Source: an uncultured Pseudoxanthomonas sp. (lineage in GTDB: Bacteria; Pseudomonadota; Gammaproteobacteria; Xanthomonadales; Xanthomonadaceae). From it: a DNA stretch of 64,000 nt. How positions within the stretch are numbered: position 1 is the first letter of the stretch; each line of letters begins with the position of its first letter. Under the pieces are notes generated by a model. It was given only the letters and a program-made list of their open reading frames with translations, ran no database searches and was not told the origin of the DNA. Of this stretch, positions 28,006 through 37,282 are shown piece after piece. Made by a program: the position numbers and the translations under genes. The DNA is taken from contig CAMLGZ010000023.1 in NCBI GenBank assembly GCA_946479745.1, forward strand, positions 1 through 64,000, written 5' to 3'.

Positions 28006-28735
28006 GCGGCGGCAATGCTCGCTCCGAAAGGGCGCCTTGTTCGCGTGGATCGTATTGGCATGCGCAGGTTGCGCGTCCGCTCCAGTCTCGGCGCCTGAAG
28101 TATCCGGTGCGCGTACGTTCGCCGAAACCGGTCTGGTCGATATCCGCACTCTGGTACCCGACATCTCCCAGCAGATCCGTTACGCCGGATCGGAAAACTT
28201 CGTAGGGGTGCCAGTGGAAGGGTATGGCGCAGCCCGCTGCTACCTGCTCGAGCCGGCAGCGCAGGCTCTGCAGCGCGTCGAACAGTCCTTGCGGCAGCAT
28301 GGATTCCGTCTGCGGGTATTCGACTGCTACCGGCCGGCGCGCGCGGTTCGCCATTTCGTGCGTTGGGCTGCCGACTTGCAGGACCAGCGCACCAAGCCGC
28401 GTTACTACCCGAACCTGGACAAGACCAAGCTGCTGGGCGATTACATTGCGCCGGTCTCGGGCCACAGCCGCGGGGCTACCCTGGACCTCACCTTGCTGGA
28501 TTGTCGCGGACCGGACGGTCAATGCGTTCCGTTGGACATGGGGACGGAGTTCGATTTCTTCGATACCCGCGCCAATACCGATTCGCCGCAGGTTACCCCG
28601 GCGCAGCGCGACAATCGCCAGCGTCTGCTGCGGGCCATGGCGCAGGAAGGTTTCAGGAATTATCCGCAAGAGTGGTGGCACTACACGCTTGCCTCCCACG
28701 ATTCCCAGCTGCTCTACGACATTCCCATCGAATAG
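27998..28735 (+). CDS. D-Ala-D-Ala dipeptidase (VanX/DdpX family), lipoprotein
   Basis: 245 residues from GTG 27998, which overlaps the previous gene by 8 bp. An ATG at 27965 is possible, but the GTG places a clean lipoprotein signal (WIVLACAGC) near the N-terminus. Zinc and catalytic motifs are complete: SGHSRGATLDLT (His and Asp ligands) and EWWHYTL (catalytic Glu and third His). DCYRPARAVRHF holds the conserved Arg. VanX-family enzymes split free D-Ala-D-Ala; periplasmic lipoprotein versions serve scavenging rather than glycopeptide resistance, and no VanH or VanA partner is present here. It fits release of D-Ala from pentapeptide-derived fragments. Confidence 0.93.
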   Translation: MSERRQCSLRKGALFAWIVLACAGCASAPVSAPEVSGARTFAETGLVDIRTLVPDISQQIRYAGSENFVGVPVEGYGAARCYLLEPAAQALQRVEQSLRQHGFRLRVFDCYRPARAVRHFVRWAADLQDQRTKPRYYPNLDKTKLLGDYIAPVSGHSRGATLDLTLLDCRGPDGQCVPLDMGTEFDFFDTRANTDSPQVTPAQRDNRQRLLRAMAQEGFRNYPQEWWHYTLASHDSQLLYDIPIE

Positions 28736-28767
28736 CCTGCCTTGCCGGTCGGCGCGGAATTCCCTCC

Positions 28768-29817
28768 ATGCGTCTCGTTCTCCTGCTCCTGCTTATGACT
28801 CCTGTTTCCGCCATTGCCGAGAACGAATTCCCCGCCCATGCGGTGGACAGGATGATGGAGAGGTACGCGGGCGACGCGCCTGGCGCTTCGGTGCTGGTGT
28901 TGCGCGACGGTGCGCCGCTGTTGCGCAAGGCTTATGGTCTGGCGGACAGGGAACAGCGCATCGCAGCGACGCCTGCCACCAACTATCGGCTGGCTTCAGT
29001 CACCAAACAGTTCACCGCCGCAGCGATCATGCTGCTGGTGGAAGACGGACAGCTGACCCTGGACGACAGCGCCCGGCGCTGGTTGCCATCGTTGCCGGCT
29101 ATGGCCGACTCCATCACTCTGCGGCATCTGCTGACCCATAGCTCAGGCCTGATCGACTACGAGGACGTCATGCCGGCCGATTTCACCGGGCAGCTGCACG
29201 ACGCCGATGTCCTGCGCCTGCTGGAAACGCAGGACAAAACGTATTTCGCGCCCGGCACCGCGTATCGCTACAACAACAGCGGCTACGCGCTATTGGCGCT
29301 GATCGTGGAACGTGCCTCAGGGAAGTCGTTCGCCGACTTCCTGCGGTCGCGCATCTTCGAGCCGCTGGGGATGGCGCACACGCTGGCCTTCGTGGAGGGA
29401 GGCCCGGCCATCGCGGATCGCGCCTACGGCTATAGCGAATCGGCGGGCGGCTGGATTCGCACCGATCAAAGTACGACCAGTGCGGTGCTGGGCGATGGCG
29501 GCATCTATTCCTCCATCGACGACCTGGCCAAATGGGACGCGGCGCTGTACGACGATCGCCTGCTGAGCGATGAGTCGCGCAAGCTGATGTTCACGCCGCA
29601 CGTGGTTACGGATGAACCCGATATTCGCTATGGTTTCGGTTGGCGCATCACCGGCGAGACGTTATGGCATTCTGGCGAAAGCATCGGTTTCCGCAATGTG
29701 ATCGTGCGTTATCCGCAGCGGCGCTTGACCGTGATCGTACTCACCAACCGGGACGATCCGGAACCCTATGCGATGGCGAAAGCGATCGCCGAGTTGGCGA
29801 TAGGGCAGGGGCTTTGA
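28768..29817 (+). CDS. Second exported serine hydrolase (class C beta-lactamase fold)
   Basis: 349 residues from ATG 28768. Short signal peptide 1-17 (LVLLLLLMTPVSAIA). Motifs: S77-V-T-K80, YNN in YRYNNSGYAL, and HSG in LWHSGESIGF. It is single-domain, unlike the serine hydrolase at 26383-28005, to which it is only distantly similar. D,D-carboxypeptidase, D-aminopeptidase and esterase activities all occur in this family. Its position in the murein operon favours a D-peptidase. It lies 32 bp after the VanX-like gene and 29 bp before the amidase gene. Confidence 0.9.
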   Translation: MRLVLLLLLMTPVSAIAENEFPAHAVDRMMERYAGDAPGASVLVLRDGAPLLRKAYGLADREQRIAATPATNYRLASVTKQFTAAAIMLLVEDGQLTLDDSARRWLPSLPAMADSITLRHLLTHSSGLIDYEDVMPADFTGQLHDADVLRLLETQDKTYFAPGTAYRYNNSGYALLALIVERASGKSFADFLRSRIFEPLGMAHTLAFVEGGPAIADRAYGYSESAGGWIRTDQSTTSAVLGDGGIYSSIDDLAKWDAALYDDRLLSDESRKLMFTPHVVTDEPDIRYGFGWRITGETLWHSGESIGFRNVIVRYPQRRLTVIVLTNRDDPEPYAMAKAIAELAIGQGL

Positions 29818-29846
29818 ACGTGGCTGGTAAGGACTCGGGGCCGATC

Positions 29847-30602
29847 ATGCGGCGCTTGCCGCTGAGAATCGGAGCGGCTGTGCAGGCAATCTTGCTGGTA
29901 GCGTTGTTTGCGGGCTGCGCGCATGCGCCGTCGCGCAATCCGCTCGCACGCTGGGTGCCATCGCCCAACCACAATGCGCGCGAAGCCACGTTGATCGTCA
30001 TTCATGCCACGACGCAGGATTCGGTGGAGCAAAGCCTGCACACGCTGCGCACCCGCAACAGTGGCGGCCCGGTGAGTTCGCACTATCTGGTCGGTCGCAA
30101 CGGCGATCTGTACCAACTGGTCGCAGAGGATAGGCGCGCATGGCATGCCGGTCCCGGCAGCTGGGGCACGATCAGCGATGTCAATTCCGCTTCGATAGGC
30201 ATCGAGCTGGACAACGACGGCAGCGAACCGTTTTCGGACGCTCAGATCGACAAGCTGCTGGTGCTGCTCGAGGATCTGTGTAAACGCCTGGACATTCCTC
30301 GTTATCAGGTCATCGCCCATGCCGACATGGCGCCGACCCGCAAGAGCGACCCAGGGGTGCTGTTTCCCTGGGCACGGCTCGCTCAGGCAGGATTCGGGCG
30401 TTGGCCGGCGGCACCGTTGGTCGATCCGCCCGCGAATTTCGATCCCAGGTCCGCGTTGAGGATCATCGGTTACTCAACGGACGACTATGCTGCGGCGATC
30501 CGCGCTTTCCGTTTGCATTACCGGGGAATCGACACCGATGCTACCGAGCTGGGAATCGAAGATCTGCGCGTCCTGTATGCGCTCGTGAGTATTCCCGAGT
30601 AG
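29847..30602 (+). CDS. N-acetylmuramoyl-L-alanine amidase (Amidase_2, AmiD-like) lipoprotein
   Basis: 251 residues from ATG 29847 (GTG 29820 is an alternative). The lipobox LFAGC near 24-28 gives a membrane-anchored protein. Zinc ligands are visible: VIHATT (His), IAHADMAP (His) and RKSDPGVLFPW (Asp). HYLVGRNGDLYQLV and AWHAG are typical of the fold. The C-terminal segment (about 200-251) matches the small peptidoglycan-binding extension of AmiD. The enzyme cuts the MurNAc-L-Ala bond, freeing the stem peptide from the glycan, which makes it the entry step for the other enzymes of this operon. It is the last gene of the plus-strand operon. Confidence 0.93.
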   Translation: MRRLPLRIGAAVQAILLVALFAGCAHAPSRNPLARWVPSPNHNAREATLIVIHATTQDSVEQSLHTLRTRNSGGPVSSHYLVGRNGDLYQLVAEDRRAWHAGPGSWGTISDVNSASIGIELDNDGSEPFSDAQIDKLLVLLEDLCKRLDIPRYQVIAHADMAPTRKSDPGVLFPWARLAQAGFGRWPAAPLVDPPANFDPRSALRIIGYSTDDYAAAIRAFRLHYRGIDTDATELGIEDLRVLYALVSIPE

Positions 30603-30629
30603 CGGGCAATTCGGAAAATGTCGATGTAG

Positions 30630-30646
30630 GGCGGGCATTGCCCGCC
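30630..30646. terminator. Hairpin between convergent operons
   Basis: GGCGGGC and GCCCGCC arms with a 3-base loop lie between the amidase stop and the stop of the convergent oxidoreductase gene. No T-run, but the position suits a shared terminator or REP-type element. Confidence 0.5.
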
Positions 30647-30697
30647 GCCGTATCAAGTACGGGGCAGGCTCTACCAAGCCGACAGCTTGCTGCTTGC

Positions 30698-31693
30698 TTA
30701 TTCGATCTGCTGGGGGAGCACCACCAGCTTGCCGATCGCCTTGCGTGCGAGCAGTGCGTCCAGTGCATGCGACGCTTGCGAAAGCGGGTAGCGCTTGGAG
30801 ATCAGTGGATGGATTTTCCGTTCGCGCAGCCAGGCGAATAACAAGCCCATGTTTTCCGCATTCAAAGCAGGTTCGCGGCGCACGAATTCGCCCCAGAACA
30901 CGCCGACCAGCGAACTGCCTTTCAACAATAAAAGGTTCGCGGGTATTTTGGGAATGTCTCCAGCCGCGAAACCGACCACGAGATAGCGCCCACGCCAGCC
31001 GACGCTGCGCAGCGCAGGCTCGGCCAAATCGCCCCCCACCGGGTCGTAGACCACATCCACGCCGCGTCCGCCAGTCAGCGCCTTGATGCATTCCCGCAGG
31101 TCTTCGCTGGCGTAGTCGATGGTTTCGTCGGCGCCCAGTGCGCGTGCGGCTGCCAATTTATCCACGGAGGACGCAGCGGCGATGACGCGCATGCCCAGTA
31201 GTTTTCCGATTTCCACCGCCGCCAGACCCACGCCCCCGCCGGCTCCCAGCACCAGCAACGTCTCGCCGGCTTGCGCCTGCGCACGGTCCTTCAATGCGTG
31301 CAGCGACGTGCCGTAGGTCAGGACGAAACTGCCGGCAAGTTCCAGATCCTCGTCGCTTATTTCACCGGGCAGTGGAACGATATTGCTCGCATCCACCAGC
31401 ACTTCCTGCGCGTAGGCGCCGAACAGGGTGATGCCGACCACTTTGTTTCCCACTGCAAGCCGCTTCACTTCGCTGCCGACGGCGATGATCTCGCCGGACA
31501 GTTCGCCGCCTGGCGAGAACGGCAGTTCGGGCCTGAACTGGTATTTGCCGGCAACGATCAACGCATCGGGGAAATTCACCGCCGCCACCCGCGTGCGCAC
31601 CAGCACCTGCGCAGGGCCGGGAATCGGCGAGGGCAGGTCGCGCAACTGCAGCGAGGAGGGCGGCCCCCAATTTTCGCAGACGATGGCTTTCAT
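30698..31693 (-). CDS. NADPH:quinone oxidoreductase, medium-chain dehydrogenase family
   Basis: 331 residues from ATG 31693 with AAGGA upstream. The GroES-like N-terminal domain (LPFSPGGELSGEIIAVG) and a Rossmann domain (LLVLGAGGGVGLAAVEIGKLLG) are clear, and the structural-zinc cysteines of alcohol dehydrogenases are absent, so this is a zinc-free quinone reductase or enoyl reductase. It follows the acyl-CoA dehydrogenase gene by 33 bp and is probably cotranscribed, forming the left arm of the acyl-CoA degradation cluster. It could reduce an enoyl thioester or a quinone; the substrate is not readable. Confidence 0.9.
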   Translation of the reverse strand: MKAIVCENWGPPSSLQLRDLPSPIPGPAQVLVRTRVAAVNFPDALIVAGKYQFRPELPFSPGGELSGEIIAVGSEVKRLAVGNKVVGITLFGAYAQEVLVDASNIVPLPGEISDEDLELAGSFVLTYGTSLHALKDRAQAQAGETLLVLGAGGGVGLAAVEIGKLLGMRVIAAASSVDKLAAARALGADETIDYASEDLRECIKALTGGRGVDVVYDPVGGDLAEPALRSVGWRGRYLVVGFAAGDIPKIPANLLLLKGSSLVGVFWGEFVRREPALNAENMGLLFAWLRERKIHPLISKRYPLSQASHALDALLARKAIGKLVVLPQQIE

Positions 31694-31726
31694 GCGGTTC
31701 CTTTTGTCTGTCAAAGAGGCCAGCGC

Positions 31727-32959
31727 TCAGCTTTCCGCGCGGATCGCATGCTTGGCCAACTCCAGCCGCGCGATGGTGCCGCGATGCACTTCGTCGGGGC
31801 CATCGGCGATGCGCAGCGTGCGGATGCCCGCATACAGGCCCGCCAACGGGAAATCCTCGGTCACCCCGGCGCCGCCATGGGCCTGGATGGCCCAGTCCAG
31901 GATCTGGCACGCCATGGTGGGAGCGACCACCTTGATCATCGCGATCTCCGCGCGCGCCACCTTGTTGCCCACCGTGTCCATCATGTAGGCCGCCTTCAGC
32001 GTGAGCAGACGCGCCTGTTCGATCATGCAGCGCGCTTCGGCGATGCGTTCATGCCAGACGGAATGGTCGGCGATGCGTTTGCCGAAGACCACGCGCGACT
32101 GCACGCGCTTGCATAGCAGCTCAAGCGCGCGCTCGGCCACGCCTATGGTGCGCATGCAATGGTGGATGCGGCCCGGGCCCAGGCGCCCTTGTGCGATTTC
32201 GAAGCCACGGCCTTCGCCCAGCAGCAGATTGGCGACCGGCACGCGGACCTCGCGCAGTTCTATCTCCATATGGCCATGCGGCGCGTCGTCGTAGCCGAAC
32301 ACCGGCAGCGGACGGATCACTTCGACCCCCGGCGTGCCGGCCGGCACCAGCACCATCGATTGCTGCTGATGGTTGGGCGCGGCCGGATCGGTCTTGCCCA
32401 TGACGATGTAGAGCGCGCAACGCGGATCGCCGGCGCCGGAGGCGAACCACTTGCGTCCGTCGATCACATACTCGTCGCCGTCGCGGCGGATGGAGCACTG
32501 GATGTTGGTGGCGTCGGAAGAAGCCACCGCCGGCTCGGTCATCAGGAATGCAGAGCGGATGTCGCCCGCCAGCAACGGCTCCAGCCAGCGGTCCTTCTGC
32601 TCGTCGCTGCCGTAGCGCTCCAGTGTTTCCATGTTGCCGGTATCGGGCGCCGAGCAGTTGAACACTTCGGAAGCCCAGGACACGCGCCCCATGATTTCGC
32701 AGAGCGGTGCGTATTCCAGGTTGGACAATCCCTGCGGCGCGCGCGTGGACTGCGGAAGGAACAGGTTCCACAAGCCGCGCTCGCGCGCCAGCGGCTTCAG
32801 TTCTTCGATGATCGGCACCGGCACCCACGCGTTGCCGGCGGCGCGGTTGCGCCGGGTCTGCTCCTGGTACACCGCTTCATTGGGGTAGATGGCAGCATCG
32901 AAGAAGCGCATCAGCTCGGTGCGCAGTGCTTCGACCTTGGGGCTGTAACTGAAATCCAT
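31727..32959 (-). CDS. Acyl-CoA dehydrogenase
   Basis: 410 residues from ATG 32959, preceded by GGAGG. Family landmarks: [16 protein letters not shown] (FAD/substrate loop), [26 protein letters not shown] and [15 protein letters not shown], then [13 protein letters not shown] at the C-terminus. The GPDEVHR ending and length resemble the ACAD10/11 and FadE-like enzymes that act on branched or long acyl-CoAs. First gene of the left arm, divergent from the comB-like gene. A 19-bp inverted repeat at 32982-33000 lies 23 bp before its start codon, so it is likely controlled by the same regulator as the right arm. Confidence 0.93.
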   Translation of the reverse strand: MDFSYSPKVEALRTELMRFFDAAIYPNEAVYQEQTRRNRAAGNAWVPVPIIEELKPLARERGLWNLFLPQSTRAPQGLSNLEYAPLCEIMGRVSWASEVFNCSAPDTGNMETLERYGSDEQKDRWLEPLLAGDIRSAFLMTEPAVASSDATNIQCSIRRDGDEYVIDGRKWFASGAGDPRCALYIVMGKTDPAAPNHQQQSMVLVPAGTPGVEVIRPLPVFGYDDAPHGHMEIELREVRVPVANLLLGEGRGFEIAQGRLGPGRIHHCMRTIGVAERALELLCKRVQSRVVFGKRIADHSVWHERIAEARCMIEQARLLTLKAAYMMDTVGNKVARAEIAMIKVVAPTMACQILDWAIQAHGGAGVTEDFPLAGLYAGIRTLRIADGPDEVHRGTIARLELAKHAIRAES

Positions 32960-32981
32960 GGGGCCTCCAATGTGCGACTTA

Positions 32982-33000
32982 AGTTCCATGTAGTGGAACT
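32982..33000. promoter_or_regulatory. Inverted-repeat operator, copy 1 (AGTTCCA-N5-TGGAACT)
   Basis: Perfect 7-bp arms with a 5-bp spacer (TGTAG), just upstream of the minus-strand acyl-CoA dehydrogenase. The same repeat recurs at 33116-33134. Such dyads suit a homodimeric TetR- or AcrR-type repressor of acyl-CoA genes; no such regulator is in this window. Confidence 0.75.
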
Positions 33001-33115
33001 ATATTTTATGTATCTTGCCGCATCCTAAGAGCAGGGATGGATATCTAGCAAGCGGCCTATTTTCGACTTGTCGAAGCAACAATGGCTAAGTACGATGAAT
33101 CATCCGCAAGACATC

Positions 33116-33134
33116 AGTTCCACTGAATGGAACT
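33116..33134. promoter_or_regulatory. Inverted-repeat operator, copy 2 (AGTTCCA-N5-TGGAACT)
   Basis: Identical arms to copy 1 with spacer CTGAA; centre-to-centre distance 134 bp. It lies 14 bp before the chosen comB-like start at 33149, which argues against the alternative start at 33095. The two copies would let one repressor control both arms or form a loop. A third, unrelated dyad (TTCGAC-TT-GTCGAA) sits at 33062-33075. Confidence 0.75.
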
Positions 33135-33148
33135 CTGAGAATCCATCG

Positions 33149-33865
33149 ATGCCCAAGCTGCATGTGCTCTTCAAGAAGGAGGATCTGGACCAGAGCCGTC
33201 TTCAGGGCAAGGTGGTGATCGTGCTGGATGTGCTGTTCGCCACTTCCACCATCGTGCACGCCTTCGCCCAGGGCATCGATCGCATCTGGCCCGCACGCGA
33301 TGCCGATGATGCTTTGCGCATTGCCGCCGGTTTGCAGGCGCCGCTGCTGGCGGGCGAGTACCTGGCCGAAGGGCTGCCCGGTTTTGGGCCGGCCACGCCC
33401 TTGGCACTGGCCGGTACCGGCCTTCATGGCGCCACGCTGGTCTATGCCACGACCAACGGCACGGTGGCCTTGAGCAATGCGGCCGGCGCCGCCCACGTTT
33501 ACGTCGGCGCCTTGTCCAATGGGGCTGCGTTGGCCGCTTATGTCGCCGGCAGACACCCGCAAGCGCAGGTGCTGCTGCTGTGCGCGGGCTCGGTCGACAG
33601 TTTCAATCTGGAAGACTTCTATGGTGCCGGGCATATCGCCTCGCACTTCGAGCGTATAGGCGGTTACGCGCTGACCGATGCGGCGCTCGCCGCAGTGCTG
33701 CTGTGCCGCCACAGCGATGCCTTGGCCACGCTGCGTGCCTCGCGGGTGGGGCGGATCATGCAGGCGCATGGTTTGCAGCACGAAGTGGATTGCGCCGCAC
33801 GATTCGACGCGCACGACATCGTCCCGGAACTCAGCGACGGCTACCTGCGGTTGGTGGCGGCATGA
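33149..33865 (+). CDS. 2-phosphosulfolactate phosphatase family protein (ComB-like)
   Basis: 238 residues from ATG 33149; an upstream in-frame ATG at 33095 would place the operator inside the gene. The family core is recognisable: VVIVLDVLFATSTIV (acidic metal site), LLAGEYLAEGLPGFG, LVYATTNGTVAL (the TTNGT motif), VLLLCAGSVDSFNLEDFYGAG. ComB removes phosphate from 2-phosphosulfolactate in coenzyme M synthesis in archaea; bacterial homologues are widespread with unproved roles. Its position as first gene of an acyl-CoA degradation operon is unexpected, and no other sulfolactate gene is nearby, so the substrate is probably different. Confidence 0.88.
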   Translation: MPKLHVLFKKEDLDQSRLQGKVVIVLDVLFATSTIVHAFAQGIDRIWPARDADDALRIAAGLQAPLLAGEYLAEGLPGFGPATPLALAGTGLHGATLVYATTNGTVALSNAAGAAHVYVGALSNGAALAAYVAGRHPQAQVLLLCAGSVDSFNLEDFYGAGHIASHFERIGGYALTDAALAAVLLCRHSDALATLRASRVGRIMQAHGLQHEVDCAARFDAHDIVPELSDGYLRLVAA

Positions 33866-33952
33866 ACATTCCTGCCCTGCGCTTCATGGTCGCTTTCCGC
33901 AACGAGCCTCGCACGCTTCGTTGCCAACCTTCATTGCTCTCAGGAACCGGAT

Positions 33953-36034
33953 ATGTCAATCAAGTATGAAATCCGCGATGGCGTCGCGATCCTTACTCTG
34001 GACAACCCGCCGGTCAACGGTTTGGGCTTGGGCACGCGTCGGGGCCTGGTCGAATCGCTGGAGCTGGCGCTGGACGATGCTTCGGTAAAAGCCATCATGG
34101 TGACCGGCGGCGCACGTGCGTTCTCCGGCGGCGCGGACATCCGCGAGTTCGACAAGCCCGAAGCCGGCATGGAGCCCACGCTACCCACCGTCATCGCTGC
34201 CTTCGAGCGCAGCGCCAAGCCGGTTGTGGCGGCCATCGAAGGTCTTGCCCTGGGCGGCGGGCTGGAACTGGCGCTGGGCATGCATCATCGCGTGGCCGAC
34301 AAGCGTGCGCAGATCGGCCTGCCGGAAGTGAAGCTGGGCCTGTTGCCGGGCGCGGGCGGCACGCAGAGGTTTCCTCGCGCGGTGGGGTTGGAGGCGGCGG
34401 TGAACATGATCGTTTCCGGCACGCCGGTCGCAGCCGGCAAGCTTGCGGCAACCAGACTGTTTGATCGCGTAGTGGAAAGCGATGTGCTGCAAACCGCCAT
34501 CGACATGGCCAACGAAGCCGCCGTCTCGGGCGCGTTGCCGAAGGTGCGCGACTGGAAGATCGAGCATCCCAATGCGGAGGGCTTCCTCGGTTTCGCGCGC
34601 ACCGCCGTCGCCGCGGCATCGGCGAACTATCCCGCGCCGCTGAAATGCTTGGACGCGATAGAAGCGGCGGTGAAGCAGCCTTTCGACAAGGGCATAGAGG
34701 TAGAGCGCGAGGCCTTCGGCGCGCTGATACAGACCACCGAGTCCAAAGCACTGCGCCACGGTTTCTTCGGCGAGCGCGCGGCCGGCAAGATCGCCGATAT
34801 CGGTCCGGAAGTCGCGCTGCGCGAGGTGAAACGGGTCGGCGTGATCGGTGCGGGAACCATGGGCGGTGGCATCACCATGAATTTTCTCAATGCCGGCATT
34901 CCGGTGACGTTGCTGGAAACCAGGCAGGAGGCATTGGATCGCGGCCTGGCCACTATCCGCAAGAACTATGAGAACAGTGCGAAGAAAGGCAAGCTGACCG
35001 CCGAACAGGTGGAACAGCGAATGGGCCTGGTCACGCCGACGCTGGACTATGCCGGTCTTGAAGACGCCGACCTGATCATCGAAGCGGTGTTCGAGGAATA
35101 CGGAGTCAAGCAATCGGTGTTCACCCAGCTCGACGCGGTGGCCAAGCCGGGCGCCATTCTCGCCAGCAACACTTCCACCTTGGATGTGGATCGCATCGCC
35201 GCCTTCACCAACCGCCCGCAAGACGTACTGGGCATGCATTTCTTCAGCCCGGCCAACGTGATGAAGCTGCTGGAAGTGGTGCGCGGCAAGGCCACTGCCA
35301 AGGACGTGCTCGCCACAGTGATGGCGCTTGCGAAGAAGATCGGCAAGACCGCGGTGGTATCGGGCGTCTGCGACGGCTTCATCGGCAACCGCATGATCGA
35401 GCAATACAGCCGCCAGGCTGGCTTCCTGCTGGACGAAGGCGCGTTGCCGCAGCAGGTGGACAAGGCCATGGAGAAATTCGGTTTCGCCATGGGGCCGTTC
35501 CGCATGGGCGATTTGGCCGGCAACGACATCGGCTGGGCGATCCGCAAGCGGCGTTACGTGGAAAAGCCGCACATGACTTACTCGAAGACGGCGGACCTGG
35601 TGTGCGAATTGGGCCGGTATGGGCAGAAGACCGGCGCCGGCTGGTACGACTACAAGCCGGGCGACCGCACTGCGTATCCGTCGCAGGTGGTCGACGAACT
35701 GATAGAGAACAATTCGAAGGACCTGGGAATCGCGCGTCGTGCCGTCAGCGACGAAGAAATCGTCGAGCGCCTGGTCTACGCGCTGGTCAACGAAGGGGCG
35801 CACATTCTGGAGGAAGGCATCGCCGCCAAGGCCTCGGACATCGACATCGTCTATCTGGCCGGCTACGGCTTCCCGATCTGGCGCGGCGGCCCGATGTTCT
35901 ACGCCGACAGCGTCGGCCTCTACAACGTGCTGGCCGCCATGCGGCGCTATGCCAAGGGGCATGAAAGCAAGGCCTGGGAGCCCTCGCTGCTGCTGGTTGC
36001 GCTGGCCGAAGCTGGGCAATCGTTCAATCCATGA
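33953..36034 (+). CDS. Bifunctional enoyl-CoA hydratase/3-hydroxyacyl-CoA dehydrogenase
   Basis: 693 residues. The N-terminal crotonase domain (about 1-190) has the oxyanion loops ARAFSGGADIREF and IEGLALGGGLELAL and the catalytic-Glu segment LPEVKLGLLPGAGGTQR. The dehydrogenase domain starts near 295 with the NAD motif GVIGAGTMGGGI and carries the catalytic His in MHFFSPANVMKLLEVV; two C-terminal helical repeats follow. It is shorter than E. coli FadB and nearer to FadJ or peroxisomal-type enzymes. It acts with the thiolase at 36091-37269. Cytoplasmic; second gene of the right arm. Confidence 0.95.
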   Translation: MSIKYEIRDGVAILTLDNPPVNGLGLGTRRGLVESLELALDDASVKAIMVTGGARAFSGGADIREFDKPEAGMEPTLPTVIAAFERSAKPVVAAIEGLALGGGLELALGMHHRVADKRAQIGLPEVKLGLLPGAGGTQRFPRAVGLEAAVNMIVSGTPVAAGKLAATRLFDRVVESDVLQTAIDMANEAAVSGALPKVRDWKIEHPNAEGFLGFARTAVAAASANYPAPLKCLDAIEAAVKQPFDKGIEVEREAFGALIQTTESKALRHGFFGERAAGKIADIGPEVALREVKRVGVIGAGTMGGGITMNFLNAGIPVTLLETRQEALDRGLATIRKNYENSAKKGKLTAEQVEQRMGLVTPTLDYAGLEDADLIIEAVFEEYGVKQSVFTQLDAVAKPGAILASNTSTLDVDRIAAFTNRPQDVLGMHFFSPANVMKLLEVVRGKATAKDVLATVMALAKKIGKTAVVSGVCDGFIGNRMIEQYSRQAGFLLDEGALPQQVDKAMEKFGFAMGPFRMGDLAGNDIGWAIRKRRYVEKPHMTYSKTADLVCELGRYGQKTGAGWYDYKPGDRTAYPSQVVDELIENNSKDLGIARRAVSDEEIVERLVYALVNEGAHILEEGIAAKASDIDIVYLAGYGFPIWRGGPMFYADSVGLYNVLAAMRRYAKGHESKAWEPSLLLVALAEAGQSFNP

Positions 36035-36090
36035 TCGAAACTCCGTCTGACCGGCGCTGATCCGCAACGCATTCCACCGGGACCACACTC

Positions 36091-37269
36091 GTGAAAGAAG
36101 CCGTTATCGTTTCCACCGCACGCACCGGCCTGGCCAAGAGCTGGAAGGGCGCCCTCAACATGACCCACGGCGCGACTCTTGGCGGCCACGTGGTGCAGCA
36201 CGCAGTCGCCCGCGCCGGGGTCGATCCGGGCGAGGTAGAAGACGTGCTGATGGGATGCGCCAACCCCGAAGGCGCCACCGGCGTCAACATCGCGCGCCAG
36301 AGCGCGATCAGGGCCGGTTTGCCGGTCAGCGTTCCCGGCGCCACCGTCAATCGTTTCTGTTCCTCGGGCCTGCAGACCATCGCCATGGCGGCGCAACGCG
36401 TGCTCGCGGGCGAAGGCGGTATCCACGTCGCCGGCGGCGTGGAAAGCATTTCCTGCGTGCAGCCGTACATGAACCAGCACATGCTCAGCGAAGGCTGGCT
36501 GCTGCAGCACAAGCCGGAGATCTACTGGCCGATGTTGCAGACCGCCGAAACCGTAGCCAGGCGCTACGGCATTTCGCGCGAGCGCCAGGACCGCTACGGC
36601 GCCGAAAGCCAGCAGCGCGCCGCGGCCGCGGCGGCAGCCGGCAAGTTCGACGACGAGATCGTGCCGATCACCGTGCTGGCCGGTGTGGCCGACCCCGAAA
36701 CCCGGCAATTGACGACACGGGAAGTCACCTTGTCCACGGACGAAGGCATCCGCGCCGATACGACCTACGAAGGCGTGGCCAAGATCCGCAGTGCGGTACC
36801 CGGCGGCGTGATTTCCGCGGGCAACGCCAGCCAGTTTTCCGATGGCGCCTCCGCTGCGGTGGTGATGGACGCGAAGCTGGCCGAACAGCGCGGCCTGCAA
36901 GCGCTCGGTGTCTTTCGCGGCTTCGCCGTCGCCGGCTGCGAACCTGACGAGATGGGTATAGGCCCGGTGTTCGCAGTACCGAAGCTGCTGAAGCGCGCCG
37001 GCCTGACAGTGGATGACATCGGTCTGTGGGAATTGAACGAGGCCTTCGCCGTGCAGGTGCTGTACTGCATGGACACGTTGAAGATTCCCCACGAGCGCAT
37101 CAACGTCAACGGCGGCGCGATAGCGGTGGGCCATCCCTATGGCGTCAGCGGCGCACGTCTGGTTGGCCATGCCTTGATAGAGGGTAGGCGCCGTGGCGTG
37201 AAGTACGCCGTGATCACCATGTGCGTGGGCGGCGGGCAGGGTGCGGCCGGCCTGTTCGAGATCGCGTGA
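36091..37269 (+). CDS. Acetyl-CoA C-acyltransferase (thiolase)
   Basis: 392 residues from GTG 36091. The acylated Cys is Cys90 in [10 protein letters not shown], the catalytic His is in [15 protein letters not shown], and the second Cys is in [10 protein letters not shown], so all three active-site elements are present. It carries out the last step of beta-oxidation, splitting 3-ketoacyl-CoA with CoA. It follows the bifunctional enzyme by 56 bp and precedes the MaoC gene by 13 bp. Confidence 0.95.
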   Translation: MKEAVIVSTARTGLAKSWKGALNMTHGATLGGHVVQHAVARAGVDPGEVEDVLMGCANPEGATGVNIARQSAIRAGLPVSVPGATVNRFCSSGLQTIAMAAQRVLAGEGGIHVAGGVESISCVQPYMNQHMLSEGWLLQHKPEIYWPMLQTAETVARRYGISRERQDRYGAESQQRAAAAAAAGKFDDEIVPITVLAGVADPETRQLTTREVTLSTDEGIRADTTYEGVAKIRSAVPGGVISAGNASQFSDGASAAVVMDAKLAEQRGLQALGVFRGFAVAGCEPDEMGIGPVFAVPKLLKRAGLTVDDIGLWELNEAFAVQVLYCMDTLKIPHERINVNGGAIAVGHPYGVSGARLVGHALIEGRRRGVKYAVITMCVGGGQGAAGLFEIA

Positions 37270-37282
37270 GCGGGACCGGCTG

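Noticed and set aside
27998..28735. Glycopeptide resistance role for the VanX-like gene
   Set aside because: No VanH, VanA or regulator pair is nearby, the protein is a lipoprotein, and the context is murein scavenging.
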